A stretch of DNA of 36,818 bases. Origin: Triparma columacea. Taxonomy: Eukaryota; Sar; Bolidophyceae; Parmales; Triparmaceae. Position numbers and translations under genes: made by a program. Each line of letters begins with the position of its first letter. Position 1 is the stretch's first letter. Under the pieces are notes generated by a model. That model did no database searches and was not told the origin of the DNA. It was given only the letters and a program-made list of their open reading frames with translations. Shown in pieces: positions 1 through 9,094 of the stretch. The stretch lies in the NCBI GenBank assembly GCA_030267965.1, contig BRYA01000744.1, forward strand, positions 1 through 36,818. Reading direction: 5' to 3'.

Positions 1-23
1 CCCCAACCCCAACCCCAACCCTA
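1..23. repeat. Telomere-like CCCCAA repeats at the window edge
   Basis: Three direct CCCCAA units occupy 1-18 and are followed by CCCTA. C-rich short repeats at the outermost edge, next to simple sequence and a repeat-rich gene, look like the inner end of a telomere, with TTGGGG and TTAGGG as the complementary forms. Only three copies are visible and the window edge may be arbitrary, so a chance simple repeat is possible. Confidence 0.4.
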
Positions 24-66
24 CAGACTTTTAAGAAAATAGTTAAGAAACGGCCGGGTTACCCTG

Positions 67-255
67 TCTTTATACTCACAAAACACTATAACACTTCCAC
101 AATTTTTCAAAACTCCACACACATCTATAACACTTCCTCAATAATCACAAAACACTTTAACAATCTCACAATACATCAACTACATTTCTAAAATACTCAC
201 AAACCACATTAAAACTCCCACAATCACACCATACAACCCTAACACTTACACAAAA
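67..255. other. G-free simple-sequence stretch (189 nt)
   Basis: No G occurs on the plus strand between 67 and 255. The stretch is made of degenerate A/C/T words such as CACAAAACACT and TATAACACTTCC that recur at loose spacing. It lies immediately downstream of the stop codon of the giant minus-strand gene, so it may be its 3' UTR or subtelomeric filler; a transcript from the minus strand would contain no C here. No ORF of note lies within it. Confidence 0.85.
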
Positions 256-311
256 GTCACAACAATACCAAATCAAATTGTTTTGTCCTACAAATGTTGC
301 TGCCCTATTAG

Positions 312-3300
312 CTACTCCCCATCCAAATCTTCTAGCGGGACAACACTGCTTACTTTAGCCTTCTTATCTCCTACCCCTATAATATCTCCACCAACAGCTC
401 CTCCAACACTTGCTCTCCTTATACTTGCCCTCAAAGCACCTGTTTGACCACCCTCAGCTTCAGCATCAACACTTGCTCTCCTAAAGCTCTCTCTCCTTCT
501 AGCATCTCCATCTGCTGGAATAAAATCTACAGGTACTTTAGCCTTCATTGCATCAGTAAACCACTCTGGCTTCTCTGCTTCCCATTGAGCCCAATTTAAC
601 TTAACCCATTTCTTAATTTCTCCTTCAATTGAGACCCAATGATGTTTTGACTTTTTAAAGACTGAAAACTTTATCGCTTCACTAGTCCCTTCAAGGAAAT
701 ATGCCATAGTTTTGTCCTTCCCTCTTTGTATGCTCCAAAAAGTGTGCAAGTACTTCTTCTCAATATTCCAAAAGAAGACAGCAAAGCATAGAGTAGTTAT
801 TGGTATGAAAGATCTCATAATTGATGATGCAATTTCAACTGCCTTCTCATCAACATAAGATGAAGCTACATATATGGACATTGGTAGGCTTGACATTGTC
901 AACATAAGACCAAACAACCAGTACACTCCACCAACCTCGTTGGGATGTCTAAAATGCACCATTGAAGTGAAGTCTGTGATGATCTTTATAACCACTCTGC
1001 AAAGTATACTATTCACAATCTCTAAGTTACCCCCCCATGGCATCCAGTACCAAAAGTCTCCTCTCAATATCTTAACCAACAAGTACAGGCCAAGATCAGC
1101 TCCAATGTAGAGAGAGGCCCAACTACCTCCCATCAACCCAAGAAGAACTATTGTTGTACACCTTATGAGAAGCATTCCTGCAGTGAACAGCAACATGGAC
1201 ACAAATACTACTGTTCTCTTGCTTGCTTTTGCTGGTATATATCCATAGAAGTCTGGTGCCAATGCTCTCTTACCAGGGTCTGTGTCCCAGTCATAACTTA
1301 TTGTTGCTGAGGCAAAGCCTGTTGTAATTGCTGACACTGCAACTGAAAGCCATGCTGAAGTTCCAACCTCTTTGTCACTGGTTGCTATAGCCATAAGTTG
1401 GATGATAGCTCCAGGGATTGCCTCAGCAAACATCTCAACAACTTTCATAAGTGTCATCTCAAACATTGGGTCAGCTGCAACCCCTATCTCTTGCTTTGCT
1501 CCAGTTGCTACCCTATAAGCATCAACTGCAGGCTTGTACCCAAGCAAGATTGGAACCCATTCCCTAAGCACCCTTTTTGTCCCCAACTTCCTGTTCTGTA
1601 ACCAAACAGCAAACATCTGAAGCCCAATTGACACTGCCAAACTTGCCAAAGATGCCCTAAAGTACCCATACTTCTCATTACTCCAAAACATGTATGTCAC
1701 AAACACATCAGTCAGCAAATCTGCCATACTAGTAATAGCCCCAACAGTAACTCTTGCCTTCAACCCCCAAGGAACTTCCTCCAACAGCCTGTAGCTAAGT
1801 GTCTCTAACATAGGTCTGAACCACTCATACTCCTCATCAAGCTCCTGCAGTGCAGGGAAATTTAAAATGAAGGCATCTACTGCAGTAGCTGGCTGATTAT
1901 TGATAGCCAAACTTCTTGCTAGAGACTCACCAATCTCTCTTCCCTCCTTCTCTCCCAACTCTGCAGCCTTACCCTCTACCTTCCTCAACTTACTTAGCTT
2001 GTTCTTGACAACAGCGCCAAGCATTGGTGTGACAAAGGCATACTTCTCTGCGGTCTGTCTCAGAGTGTCGTTGTTTGCCATAAATAACCTAAATGCTTCC
2101 TCTTTTGTTTTTCCCTTTTTCCTAAAACTCAAGGCAACCAACAGTTGCTCACCCAACAACTTTCCTATTTGGTTAGGATCTAAACCTGCATAGTCTTGTG
2201 TAGTATCATCCCCGGCATGTGAAGCAATAAGTGCGCCTCCATTGTCCAACCCAACACTTGCTCTCCTAATACTTGCTCTCACAGCACCTGCTAGACCACC
2301 TTCAGCTTCAGCATCAACACTTGCTCTCCTAACGCTCTCTACTCTTCTAGCATCTCCATCTGCTGGAATGAACTCTACAGGCACCAAAGCCTTCATCACA
2401 TCAGTAAACCACTCTGGCTGCTCCTCTTCCCATTTAGCCCAGTTTAAGCCAACCCATGTCTTAATTTCTCCTTCAATTGAGACCCAGTGATGCCTTGAAC
2501 GCTTCAGAGTTTCAAACTTCATTTTATCACTTTTCCCTTCAAGGAAAAATGACATTGAAAAATCCTTTGATCTCTGCGTGCTCCAGAAGGTGTGCCAGTA
2601 CTTCCTCTCAATGTTCAAAAAAAACACAACAAAGCACAGGGTAGTTATTGGTATGAAATAATCCACAATCAATGAAGCAATATCAACTGCTTTCTTGTCA
2701 ACGTAAGGTGAAGCTATGAACATTGACACTGGCAGACTTCCCATTGTCAACACAAGACCAAACAACCAATATGCTCCGCCAACCTGAGTGGGATTTCTTA
2801 AGTGCACCATTGAAGTAAAGTCTACAATAATCTTTACAATCACTCTAAAAAGAAAAGTACTCACAATTTCCATGTTGCCCTCTAATCTCAAAACGTACCA
2901 GAAGTCTCCCCTAAATATCGTAACCAAAATATACAAACCGAGGTCGGCTCCAATGTAGAGAAAGGCCCAACTACCTCCAATTAACCCAAGAAGAACTATT
3001 GTTGTACACCTTATTAGAAGCATTCCTGCTGTAAAGAGCAACAGTGACACAAATACTGCTGTTCTTTTGCTTGCTTTTGCTGGTATATACCCATAGAAGG
3101 CTGGTGCCCGTTCTCTCATTGCTGGGTCTGTGTCCCAGTCATAACTGATTGTTGCAGAGGCAAAGCCTGTGGTAATTGCTGACACTGCAACTGAAAGCCA
3201 TGCTGAAGTCCCAACATCTTTGTCACTTGTTACTATAGCCATTAGTTGGATGATGATTCCAGGGATTGCCTCAGCAAACATCTCAATGCATTTCATTATT

Positions 3301-5935
3301 GTCATCTCATGCATTGGGTCAACTAGTGCTTGTCCAACCTCTTGTTTTGCTCCATTTGCTACCCTGTACGCATCAACAGCAGGCTTAAACCCAATCAAAA
3401 TAGGAAAACATTCCCTAAGCACCCTCTTCATCCCCAGCCTCCTATTTTGAAACCAAACCAAAAGCATTTGAATCCCCATTGAGACTACCAAACTTGCCAA
3501 AGATGCATTAAAGTATTCATACTTCTCATCACTCCAAAACATGTTTGTCACATACACATCAGTTAGCAAATCTGTCATACTTGTGATAGCCCCAACAGTC
3601 ACTCTCGCCTTCAACCCCCAAGGAACTTCCTCCAAAAGCCTGTAGCTAATTGTCTCAAGCATAGGTCTGAACCATTCATGTTCCTCATCAATCTCCTGCA
3701 GTGCAGGGAAATTTAAAATGAAGGCATCTACTGCAGTAGCTGGCTGAGTATTGATAGCCAAACTCCTGGCTAGAGACTGTCCAATCGCTCTTCCCTCCTT
3801 TTCCCCCAGCTCTACAGCTTTACCCTCTACCTTCTTAAGCCCACGCAGCTTGTTCTTGACAACAGCGCCAAGCATTGGTGTGAAAAAATCGTACTTCTCT
3901 GCAGCCTGTCTCAGAACATAGTTTTTTTGAATAAATGACCCGACAGCTTCCTCCTTTGTGATTCCCTTCTTCCTGAAACTTAATGCAACCAACAGTTGCT
4001 CACCCAACAAATTTCCCATTTTGTTAGGATCTAAACCTGCATAGTCTTGTATAGTATCATTCACAGCATGTGAAGCAATTCGTGCGCCTCTTCTGTCCAA
4101 GCCAACACCTCTGGTGTCCAAGCCAACACTTGCTCTCCTAATACTTTCTCTAACAGCACCTGCAAGACCACCCTCACCTTCAGCATCAACACTTGCTCTC
4201 CTCACACTCTCTCTCCTTCTTGCAGCACCATCTGCTGGAATAAAATCTACTGGTACTTTAGCCTTCATCGCATCAGTAAACCACTCTGGTTTCTCCTCTT
4301 CCCATTTAGCCCAGTTTGACTCAACCCATTTCCTAATTTCTTTGTCAATTGAAACCCAGTGATGCCTTGATGTTCTGAAAATTTTAAACTTTGTTCTGTC
4401 ACTTTCTCCTTTAAGGAAACTTGCCATTGAATAGTCCTTTCCTCTCCGCATGCTCCAGAAGGTGTTCCAGTACTTTCTTTCAATGTTCAAAAAGAAAACA
4501 CCAAGGCATATGGTAGTTATTGGCATGATATACTTCACTACAAATGATGCCATATCAATTGGGTTGTCATAAACATAAGTAGAGAATAAATATATATATA
4601 TTGACACTGGTAGACTTACCATTGTCAACAGAAGACCAAACAACCAATATGCTCCCCCAACTTCATTAGGATGTCTAAACTGCACAATTGAAGTGAAGTC
4701 TGCAATGGTCTTTACCATCACTCTCATTATAATGCTATTCACAATTTCTATGTTTCCCCCTAATGGCATCCAGTACCAAAAGTCTCCCCTCAATATCTTA
4801 ACCAAAATGTACAGGCCAAGGTCGGCTCCAATGTAGAGAAAGACCCAACTACCTCCCATCAACCCAAGAAGGACTATTGTTGTACACCTTATGAGAAGCA
4901 TTCCTGCAGTGAATAGCAACATTGACACAAATACTGCTGTTCTTTTGCTTGCTTTTGCTGGTAAGTACCCATAAAAGTCTGGTGAATGTTCTCTCCTTGC
5001 AGGGTCTGTATCCCAGTCATAACTTATCGTTGCTGAGGCAAAGCCTGTTGTAATTGCTGACACTGCTACTGAAAGCCATGCTGAAGTTTTAACCTCTTTG
5101 TCACTGGTTACTATAGCCATAAGTTGGATTATCACTCCAGGTATGGCTTCTGCAAACATCTCAGTCCCTTTCATATAAGTTAACTCTGTCAAGGCATCAG
5201 CTGCTTGCCCAGCCTCTTGCTTTTCTCCCTTTGCAACCCTGTAAGCATCAACTGCGGGTTTAAACCCAATCAATATTGGAAACCACTCCCTAAGCACCCT
5301 TTTCATCCCTGCCTTTCTGTTTATTCCCCAAACAAAAAGCATCTGAATCCCAATTGACACTGCCAAACTTGCCAAAGAAGCCTTAAAGTACCCATACTTC
5401 TTATCACTCCAAAACATGTAAGTCACATACACATCAGTCAGTAAATCAGACATACTTGTCGCAGCACCAACAATGACCCTTGCTTTTAAGCCTAGGTTAG
5501 ACTTCATAAATAGTTTCATCACAATCTCCTCAAGCATGGGCCTCAACCACTCTTGTTCATTCATAACCTCTTGCACTTCAGTGAATTGATGGGCCCACTC
5601 ATCAACAGCATGAGCAGCAGTCAAAGTAGTCAACATTGTTGCTGCCATTGCACTCCCAATCTCCCACCCCCTGGCTTCCTCCTCACTTTTATCCTCTCCC
5701 TCATTTGTTGCTCTCCTTTTAAATTTGTTCATAACCACAGCATACAGCATAGTTCTCATGAAACCATGCTGCTCCGTAGTCTCTCTCAGTGCCCTATTGG
5801 AAGCAATAAATTTCCTGACGAGCTCTACCTTACTGACCCCAATATTCCTTTTCTTCACTCTCTCCATTAGCTGTTGTCCAAACCTCCTACCGTCCTGTTC
5901 CCCTGCTTCATTGCACTTCAGTAGATTATCAAAGT
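312..5935 (-). repeat. Three tandem gene-internal repeats of about 1.85 kb
   Basis: The membrane module of the giant gene is triplicated at DNA level. The same landmark (GGGTCTGTGT and the following codons for SYDWDTDP) begins at 1276, 3124 and 5002, giving spacings of 1848 and 1878 nt. Copies 2 and 3 also share a closely matching lead-in (starts near 4046 and 2195), while the lead-in of copy 1 (from about 5935) has diverged most. This indicates internal duplication, with the two C-terminal copies the most recent pair or homogenised by conversion. Confidence 0.9.
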
Positions 5936-8090
5936 AGTAAGCAGCATCAGTTGCCATGCTCAGGTGCTTAATTACACTCTGTTTGCTGGCAGCTTTTCCC
6001 AAACCCTGATGTCTAGTCATCATTTCAACGTCTGTCTTTGTCGGGCCAGCCTCTGAGAACCTTGCAGCTGTGAATTGTTCTTCGTGTACAACTGTGATTA
6101 CAACTTTCTGGTTGTTGACTCTATGAAGCTTTAGCTGGGATTTAACACCACTTTTAAGGTCCCAGAAGAATGCTGCAACTTCCTTATTGGATGCTCTCAC
6201 AGTAATTGAGGTCATCCCCCATCCCATTCCCTGCTCTGCCTTTATCAATGTCTGTCCAGACAACCCATCATTGATCTCTTGAGCTCCATGAATCTCGTCA
6301 AAGTGACTATCAATCCCTGGTGCTCCCTCAATTGCAATCTCCTCAAACTTTGCAATGATCTGCTGTCTCTTGAAGGCATCAATCTCTTTGCTCTTATCAA
6401 ACTTCTTCCGCAATTCAATCATGTTGCTTGCAAACCTAGTTGACAAGCGCTTCATGACAAAACTTGGCACAGAGCCCTTGATGTCCAGCTTTAAAGCAAA
6501 TATGACTTTAGTCTGGGGAACACCACCAGTGGTTGTGAGTGCTTCAAACATCCAGGTAGTTCTTCCTGATGCAAGCACAGTTTGAGAGCTCAATGGGAAA
6601 TCTTCATCAAGCAAGTTGGTGTCCTTATACACGGTCCAACAGACCTTGTCTCCTTCCTCCTTTTGCCAGCAAATGAAGCTTCTCCCCTCCCTATCATAGA
6701 ATCCTCGTACCCCAAGACTCCTCCTGCTTAAATACAGCTGGGAGTGGCCATTCAATTTCTTTGTTTTGATCGCCTTGTACTTCTTCCCAAGTTTGGCTAG
6801 CCTCTGCCTTGAATCCTTAATGAACTCGTATGCCACGCATTCTGCAAGTGAAGCATCAACGACAGCCTCACACACGCCAACCACAAGGCTTTCACTCTCA
6901 AGGTACACAGTTTTCATCTTCACCCTGGGATCTGGACTCTTCAAATTCTTGAATTTATTGCTTGCCGTGCATTTTCCATAGAACTCTTTGCCGTCCCTCA
7001 TTACGGCCTCCTCCTCCTCAGTGTAATCTTGAGGCTCATTCTTGATAACATTTGCAAGGTATTCCAGCGCAGCCCTGTCAATCTTGTCATCACTCTGGTG
7101 AAACTTCTTCTGCAATTCAATCACGCTGCTTGCATACCCAGCTGACAAGCGCTTCATGACAAAACTTGGCACAGAGCCCTTGATGTCCACCTTTGTAGCA
7201 AATATGACTTTAGTCTGGGGAACGCCACCAGTGCGTTCAAGTGCTGCAAACATCCAGGTAGTTCTTCCTGATGCAAGCACAGTTTGAGAGCTCAATGGGA
7301 AATCTTCATCAAGCAAGTTGGTGTCCTTGTACACGGTCCAACAGACCTTGTCTCCTTCCTCCTTTTGCCAGCAAATGAAGCTTCTCCACTCCCTATCAGA
7401 AAGACCTCGTATCCCAAGACTCCTCCTGTTTAAATAAAGCTGTGAGTGGCCATTCAATTTCTTTGTTTCGATCGCCTTGTACTTCTTCCCAAGTTTGGCC
7501 TGCCTCTGCCTTGAATCCTTAATGAACTCATATGCCACGCATTCTGCAAGTGAAGCATCTACGACAGTCTCACACACGCCAACCACCAGGCCTTCACCCT
7601 CGAGGTGCACACCTTTCAACTTCACCCTGGGATCTGGACTCTTCACATTCTTGAATTTCTTGCTTGCCACACACTTCTCATAGAACTCCTTGCCGTCCCT
7701 CATAATCGCCTCCTCCTCCTCGGTGTAATCCTGTGGCTCATTCCTAATAATATTGGCAAGAGCCTCCAGCGCGGCTTGGTCAATCTCCTCATCAGTCTGT
7801 TTGGTGTCACCGACACTGACTGGGGACAGTTGGATCGATTTGACTTTTTCGTCCTCCAGATTTTCGGCGTTGTCAAGCTCGCCGTGGGGATCGTAGACGC
7901 GAGTAACGCGTCCCTTCTCCATATCATTGTCATTGATCAACTCAATAACATCGTCAGGAGCCCCAACAATCTCCTCCTTTACTTTGCTCTCGGCATCGAC
8001 GTTTTTTTCTTGGTCAGTGATGCCCCTGTCGTCGTCGTTTACGGCGATGACTTGCTTGTCCTCCTGCTTGGGGCTAACTTTCATGCTCAT
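312..8090 (-). CDS. Giant START-domain protein with three XK-related-like membrane modules
   Basis: A single uninterrupted reading frame. The frame stays open upstream to about 8165, but the first codon there is GTG; the first in-frame ATG is at 8090 (MSMKVSPK), giving about 2592 residues. Residues about 100-335 and 337-565 are two near-identical START/Bet v1-like lipid-binding domains, each with a VDIKGSVPSFVMKR-type C-terminal helix; about 566-735 looks like a degenerate third. Then come three homologous modules (about 720-1340, 1350-1960, 1968-2592). Each has a helical lead-in, a multi-pass membrane region containing DLLTDVYVTYMFW, EMFAEAIPG-IIQLMAI and SYDWDTDP, a WFTDAMKA segment and an R-R-A-S-V tail. 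The E-x-F-x-E-x-I-P-x-x-I-I-Q-L pattern resembles XK-related scramblases, so lipid binding plus membrane lipid scrambling is inferred. A TTTCAG just before the ATG could be a splice acceptor, so a 5' exon is possible. Base composition is clearly more AT-rich than the rest of the window. Confidence 0.75.
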   Translation of the reverse strand: MSMKVSPKQEDKQVIAVNDDDRGITDQEKNVDAESKVKEEIVGAPDDVIELINDNDMEKGRVTRVYDPHGELDNAENLEDEKVKSIQLSPVSVGDTKQTDEEIDQAALEALANIIRNEPQDYTEEEEAIMRDGKEFYEKCVASKKFKNVKSPDPRVKLKGVHLEGEGLVVGVCETVVDASLAECVAYEFIKDSRQRQAKLGKKYKAIETKKLNGHSQLYLNRRSLGIRGLSDREWRSFICWQKEEGDKVCWTVYKDTNLLDEDFPLSSQTVLASGRTTWMFAALERTGGVPQTKVIFATKVDIKGSVPSFVMKRLSAGYASSVIELQKKFHQSDDKIDRAALEYLANVIKNEPQDYTEEEEAVMRDGKEFYGKCTASNKFKNLKSPDPRVKMKTVYLESESLVVGVCEAVVDASLAECVAYEFIKDSRQRLAKLGKKYKAIKTKKLNGHSQLYLSRRSLGVRGFYDREGRSFICWQKEEGDKVCWTVYKDTNLLDEDFPLSSQTVLASGRTTWMFEALTTTGGVPQTKVIFALKLDIKGSVPSFVMKRLSTRFASNMIELRKKFDKSKEIDAFKRQQIIAKFEEIAIEGAPGIDSHFDEIHGAQEINDGLSGQTLIKAEQGMGWGMTSITVRASNKEVAAFFWDLKSGVKSQLKLHRVNNQKVVITVVHEEQFTAARFSEAGPTKTDVEMMTRHQGLGKAASKQSVIKHLSMATDAAYYFDNLLKCNEAGEQDGRRFGQQLMERVKKRNIGVSKVELVRKFIASNRALRETTEQHGFMRTMLYAVVMNKFKRRATNEGEDKSEEEARGWEIGSAMAATMLTTLTAAHAVDEWAHQFTEVQEVMNEQEWLRPMLEEIVMKLFMKSNLGLKARVIVGAATSMSDLLTDVYVTYMFWSDKKYGYFKASLASLAVSIGIQMLFVWGINRKAGMKRVLREWFPILIGFKPAVDAYRVAKGEKQEAGQAADALTELTYMKGTEMFAEAIPGVIIQLMAIVTSDKEVKTSAWLSVAVSAITTGFASATISYDWDTDPARREHSPDFYGYLPAKASKRTAVFVSMLLFTAGMLLIRCTTIVLLGLMGGSWVFLYIGADLGLYILVKILRGDFWYWMPLGGNIEIVNSIIMRVMVKTIADFTSIVQFRHPNEVGGAYWLFGLLLTMVSLPVSIYIYLFSTYVYDNPIDMASFVVKYIMPITTICLGVFFLNIERKYWNTFWSMRRGKDYSMASFLKGESDRTKFKIFRTSRHHWVSIDKEIRKWVESNWAKWEEEKPEWFTDAMKAKVPVDFIPADGAARRRESVRRASVDAEGEGGLAGAVRESIRRASVGLDTRGVGLDRRGARIASHAVNDTIQDYAGLDPNKMGNLLGEQLLVALSFRKKGITKEEAVGSFIQKNYVLRQAAEKYDFFTPMLGAVVKNKLRGLKKVEGKAVELGEKEGRAIGQSLARSLAINTQPATAVDAFILNFPALQEIDEEHEWFRPMLETISYRLLEEVPWGLKARVTVGAITSMTDLLTDVYVTNMFWSDEKYEYFNASLASLVVSMGIQMLLVWFQNRRLGMKRVLRECFPILIGFKPAVDAYRVANGAKQEVGQALVDPMHEMTIMKCIEMFAEAIPGIIIQLMAIVTSDKDVGTSAWLSVAVSAITTGFASATISYDWDTDPAMRERAPAFYGYIPAKASKRTAVFVSLLLFTAGMLLIRCTTIVLLGLIGGSWAFLYIGADLGLYILVTIFRGDFWYVLRLEGNMEIVSTFLFRVIVKIIVDFTSMVHLRNPTQVGGAYWLFGLVLTMGSLPVSMFIASPYVDKKAVDIASLIVDYFIPITTLCFVVFFLNIERKYWHTFWSTQRSKDFSMSFFLEGKSDKMKFETLKRSRHHWVSIEGEIKTWVGLNWAKWEEEQPEWFTDVMKALVPVEFIPADGDARRVESVRRASVDAEAEGGLAGAVRASIRRASVGLDNGGALIASHAGDDTTQDYAGLDPNQIGKLLGEQLLVALSFRKKGKTKEEAFRLFMANNDTLRQTAEKYAFVTPMLGAVVKNKLSKLRKVEGKAAELGEKEGREIGESLARSLAINNQPATAVDAFILNFPALQELDEEYEWFRPMLETLSYRLLEEVPWGLKARVTVGAITSMADLLTDVFVTYMFWSNEKYGYFRASLASLAVSIGLQMFAVWLQNRKLGTKRVLREWVPILLGYKPAVDAYRVATGAKQEIGVAADPMFEMTLMKVVEMFAEAIPGAIIQLMAIATSDKEVGTSAWLSVAVSAITTGFASATISYDWDTDPGKRALAPDFYGYIPAKASKRTVVFVSMLLFTAGMLLIRCTTIVLLGLMGGSWASLYIGADLGLYLLVKILRGDFWYWMPWGGNLEIVNSILCRVVIKIITDFTSMVHFRHPNEVGGVYWLFGLMLTMSSLPMSIYVASSYVDEKAVEIASSIMRSFIPITTLCFAVFFWNIEKKYLHTFWSIQRGKDKTMAYFLEGTSEAIKFSVFKKSKHHWVSIEGEIKKWVKLNWAQWEAEKPEWFTDAMKAKVPVDFIPADGDARRRESFRRASVDAEAEGGQTGALRASIRRASVGGAVGGDIIGVGDKKAKVSSVVPLEDLDGE
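6400..7800 (-). repeat. Tandem duplication of the START-like domain, 702-nt period
   Basis: Two nearly identical blocks encode the first two START-like domains. The shared string TTTGAGAGCTCAATGGGAAA begins at 6581 and at 7283, a 702-nt period (234 codons). Identity runs through most of each domain with only scattered substitutions, so the duplication is young or gene-converted. Confidence 0.9.
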
Positions 8091-8092
8091 GA

Positions 8093-8104
8093 GGGGGGGG
8101 GGGG
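8093..8104. repeat. Poly-G tract next to the giant gene's start
   Basis: Twelve consecutive G on the plus strand (C on the coding strand) lie two bases upstream of the ATG at 8090. On the minus strand TTTCAG sits directly before the C run, so the tract could be the first bases of an exon after a 5'-leader intron. Confidence 0.7.
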
Positions 8105-8486
8105 CTGAAAGGTGGAAGGATAGTTTGGGGATAAGTGAGATGTTTTTTGAAACGGTATCGGTCACTGCGAGATGATGAGGGGCAACAAGAGTTTTCGCTA
8201 AATTAATATACGGCGATTGACTCCAGTGCAGGCAACCAACCCCACCTTCCTGGTCGAGGCACCAAGGTGGATTTGAGTTGACCTTGTATTTTTACATTGC
8301 GGCCGTTTCTTCCTCAATTTACGTCTGGTACCACCCAAACTTGGGTCTCCATGCACATTCTTACCTTCAACGAAGCTCTTACAGGGGCTAATTCTTGGGG
8401 TTTACTTTGGCTGAGGACGGGAGGGGGAAAGGGGAGAGGTGGTGAGTGATAAAGGGTGATAATATATTCGTCAAAAGATCGCAGTA

Positions 8487-8516
8487 TCCCGGGCGTAGGA
8501 TACAGTAAGCCCGGGA
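8487..8516. repeat. Perfect 8-bp inverted repeat with 14-nt loop
   Basis: TCCCGGGC at 8487-8494 pairs exactly with GCCCGGGA at 8509-8516 across a 14-nt loop. Each arm also contains the palindrome CCCGGG. It could be a hairpin in a transcript or a protein-binding pair of sites; nothing in the context decides. Confidence 0.6.
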
Positions 8517-8749
8517 GTGTAGCTAAAATCCCGTCAAGAATCGTATGAAGATGAATAATCCCTGGGTTCGGAATTTACTGGTTTCGGGGGAGCTCCTGAC
8601 ATTTCTAAATATGGCCGAATTTGTGTTTCTTTGGATTAAACGCTCCAATTAATAATCAATGGTCACTCCTCGTACGTCCTCACTTCTAAGTTTCGCTTTT
8701 CTTGGTTCTTTTCCCAAAAAAATGTGCAAGTTGGGAGTTAGGTTGGTCT

Positions 8750-8765
8750 GGGAGTAGGGACTCCC
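8750..8765. repeat. Short hairpin, 6-bp stem and 4-nt loop
   Basis: GGGAGT, the loop AGGG, then ACTCCC: a perfect stem in the non-coding region upstream of the giant gene. It is short enough to occur by chance. Confidence 0.35.
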
Positions 8766-9094
8766 CTAATTTACCGGTGTCCTTCCTCATTCAACTTCGA
8801 TCACCATAGCGCTTAAATGCCATGACAACCGTCAAGGATCGCTTCTTCCAAAGGAAGGGGGAGGAGGGAGACAGGAACGGGAACGGACGGGGCGATCGAA
8901 AAAAAAACACGGTAAGATGAGCGACTTTCTGCCAACTTCGGGGAGTCGGGTGTTAAGGACTTCGACGTAGTGGGGCTTGACGGGTTGGCAGCAAAGACTT
9001 CGAAAAGGAAATGTGAGAAAAAAATGTAAGAGTACCTGGGTATTGCGTCGACTTATCCCTTCTAAATAAATTTAATCACATTGACTCCTTGTTA

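Larger units (their letters stand above)
8105..9094. other. Intergenic region, about 1 kb, no gene seen
   Basis: Between the start of the giant gene and the stop codon of PRMT7 I see no credible coding exon and no recognisable tRNA, rRNA or snRNA. It should hold the promoter or 5' leader of the giant gene and the 3' UTR of PRMT7. It contains two perfect inverted repeats, at 8487-8516 and 8750-8765. Confidence 0.6.

Noticed and set aside
7605..8108. 167-codon plus-strand frame with hydrophobic stretches
   Set aside because: Opposite the N-terminus of the giant START gene, where the opposite strand has a clear domain.
8091..8165. GTG at 8165 as the start of the giant protein
   Set aside because: Nuclear eukaryotic genes start at ATG; the first in-frame ATG is at 8090. 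The same reasoning moved the LRR, coiled-coil and TerC starts to their first ATG.
8278..8294. A 17-nt string shared with the VDAC gene (near 28481)
   Set aside because: No homology extends beyond it on either side; chance or trivial similarity is sufficient.
8520..8590. Possible tRNA, prompted by GGGTTCGGAAT
   Set aside because: The B-box does not fit, and no cloverleaf with acceptor and anticodon stems could be drawn.
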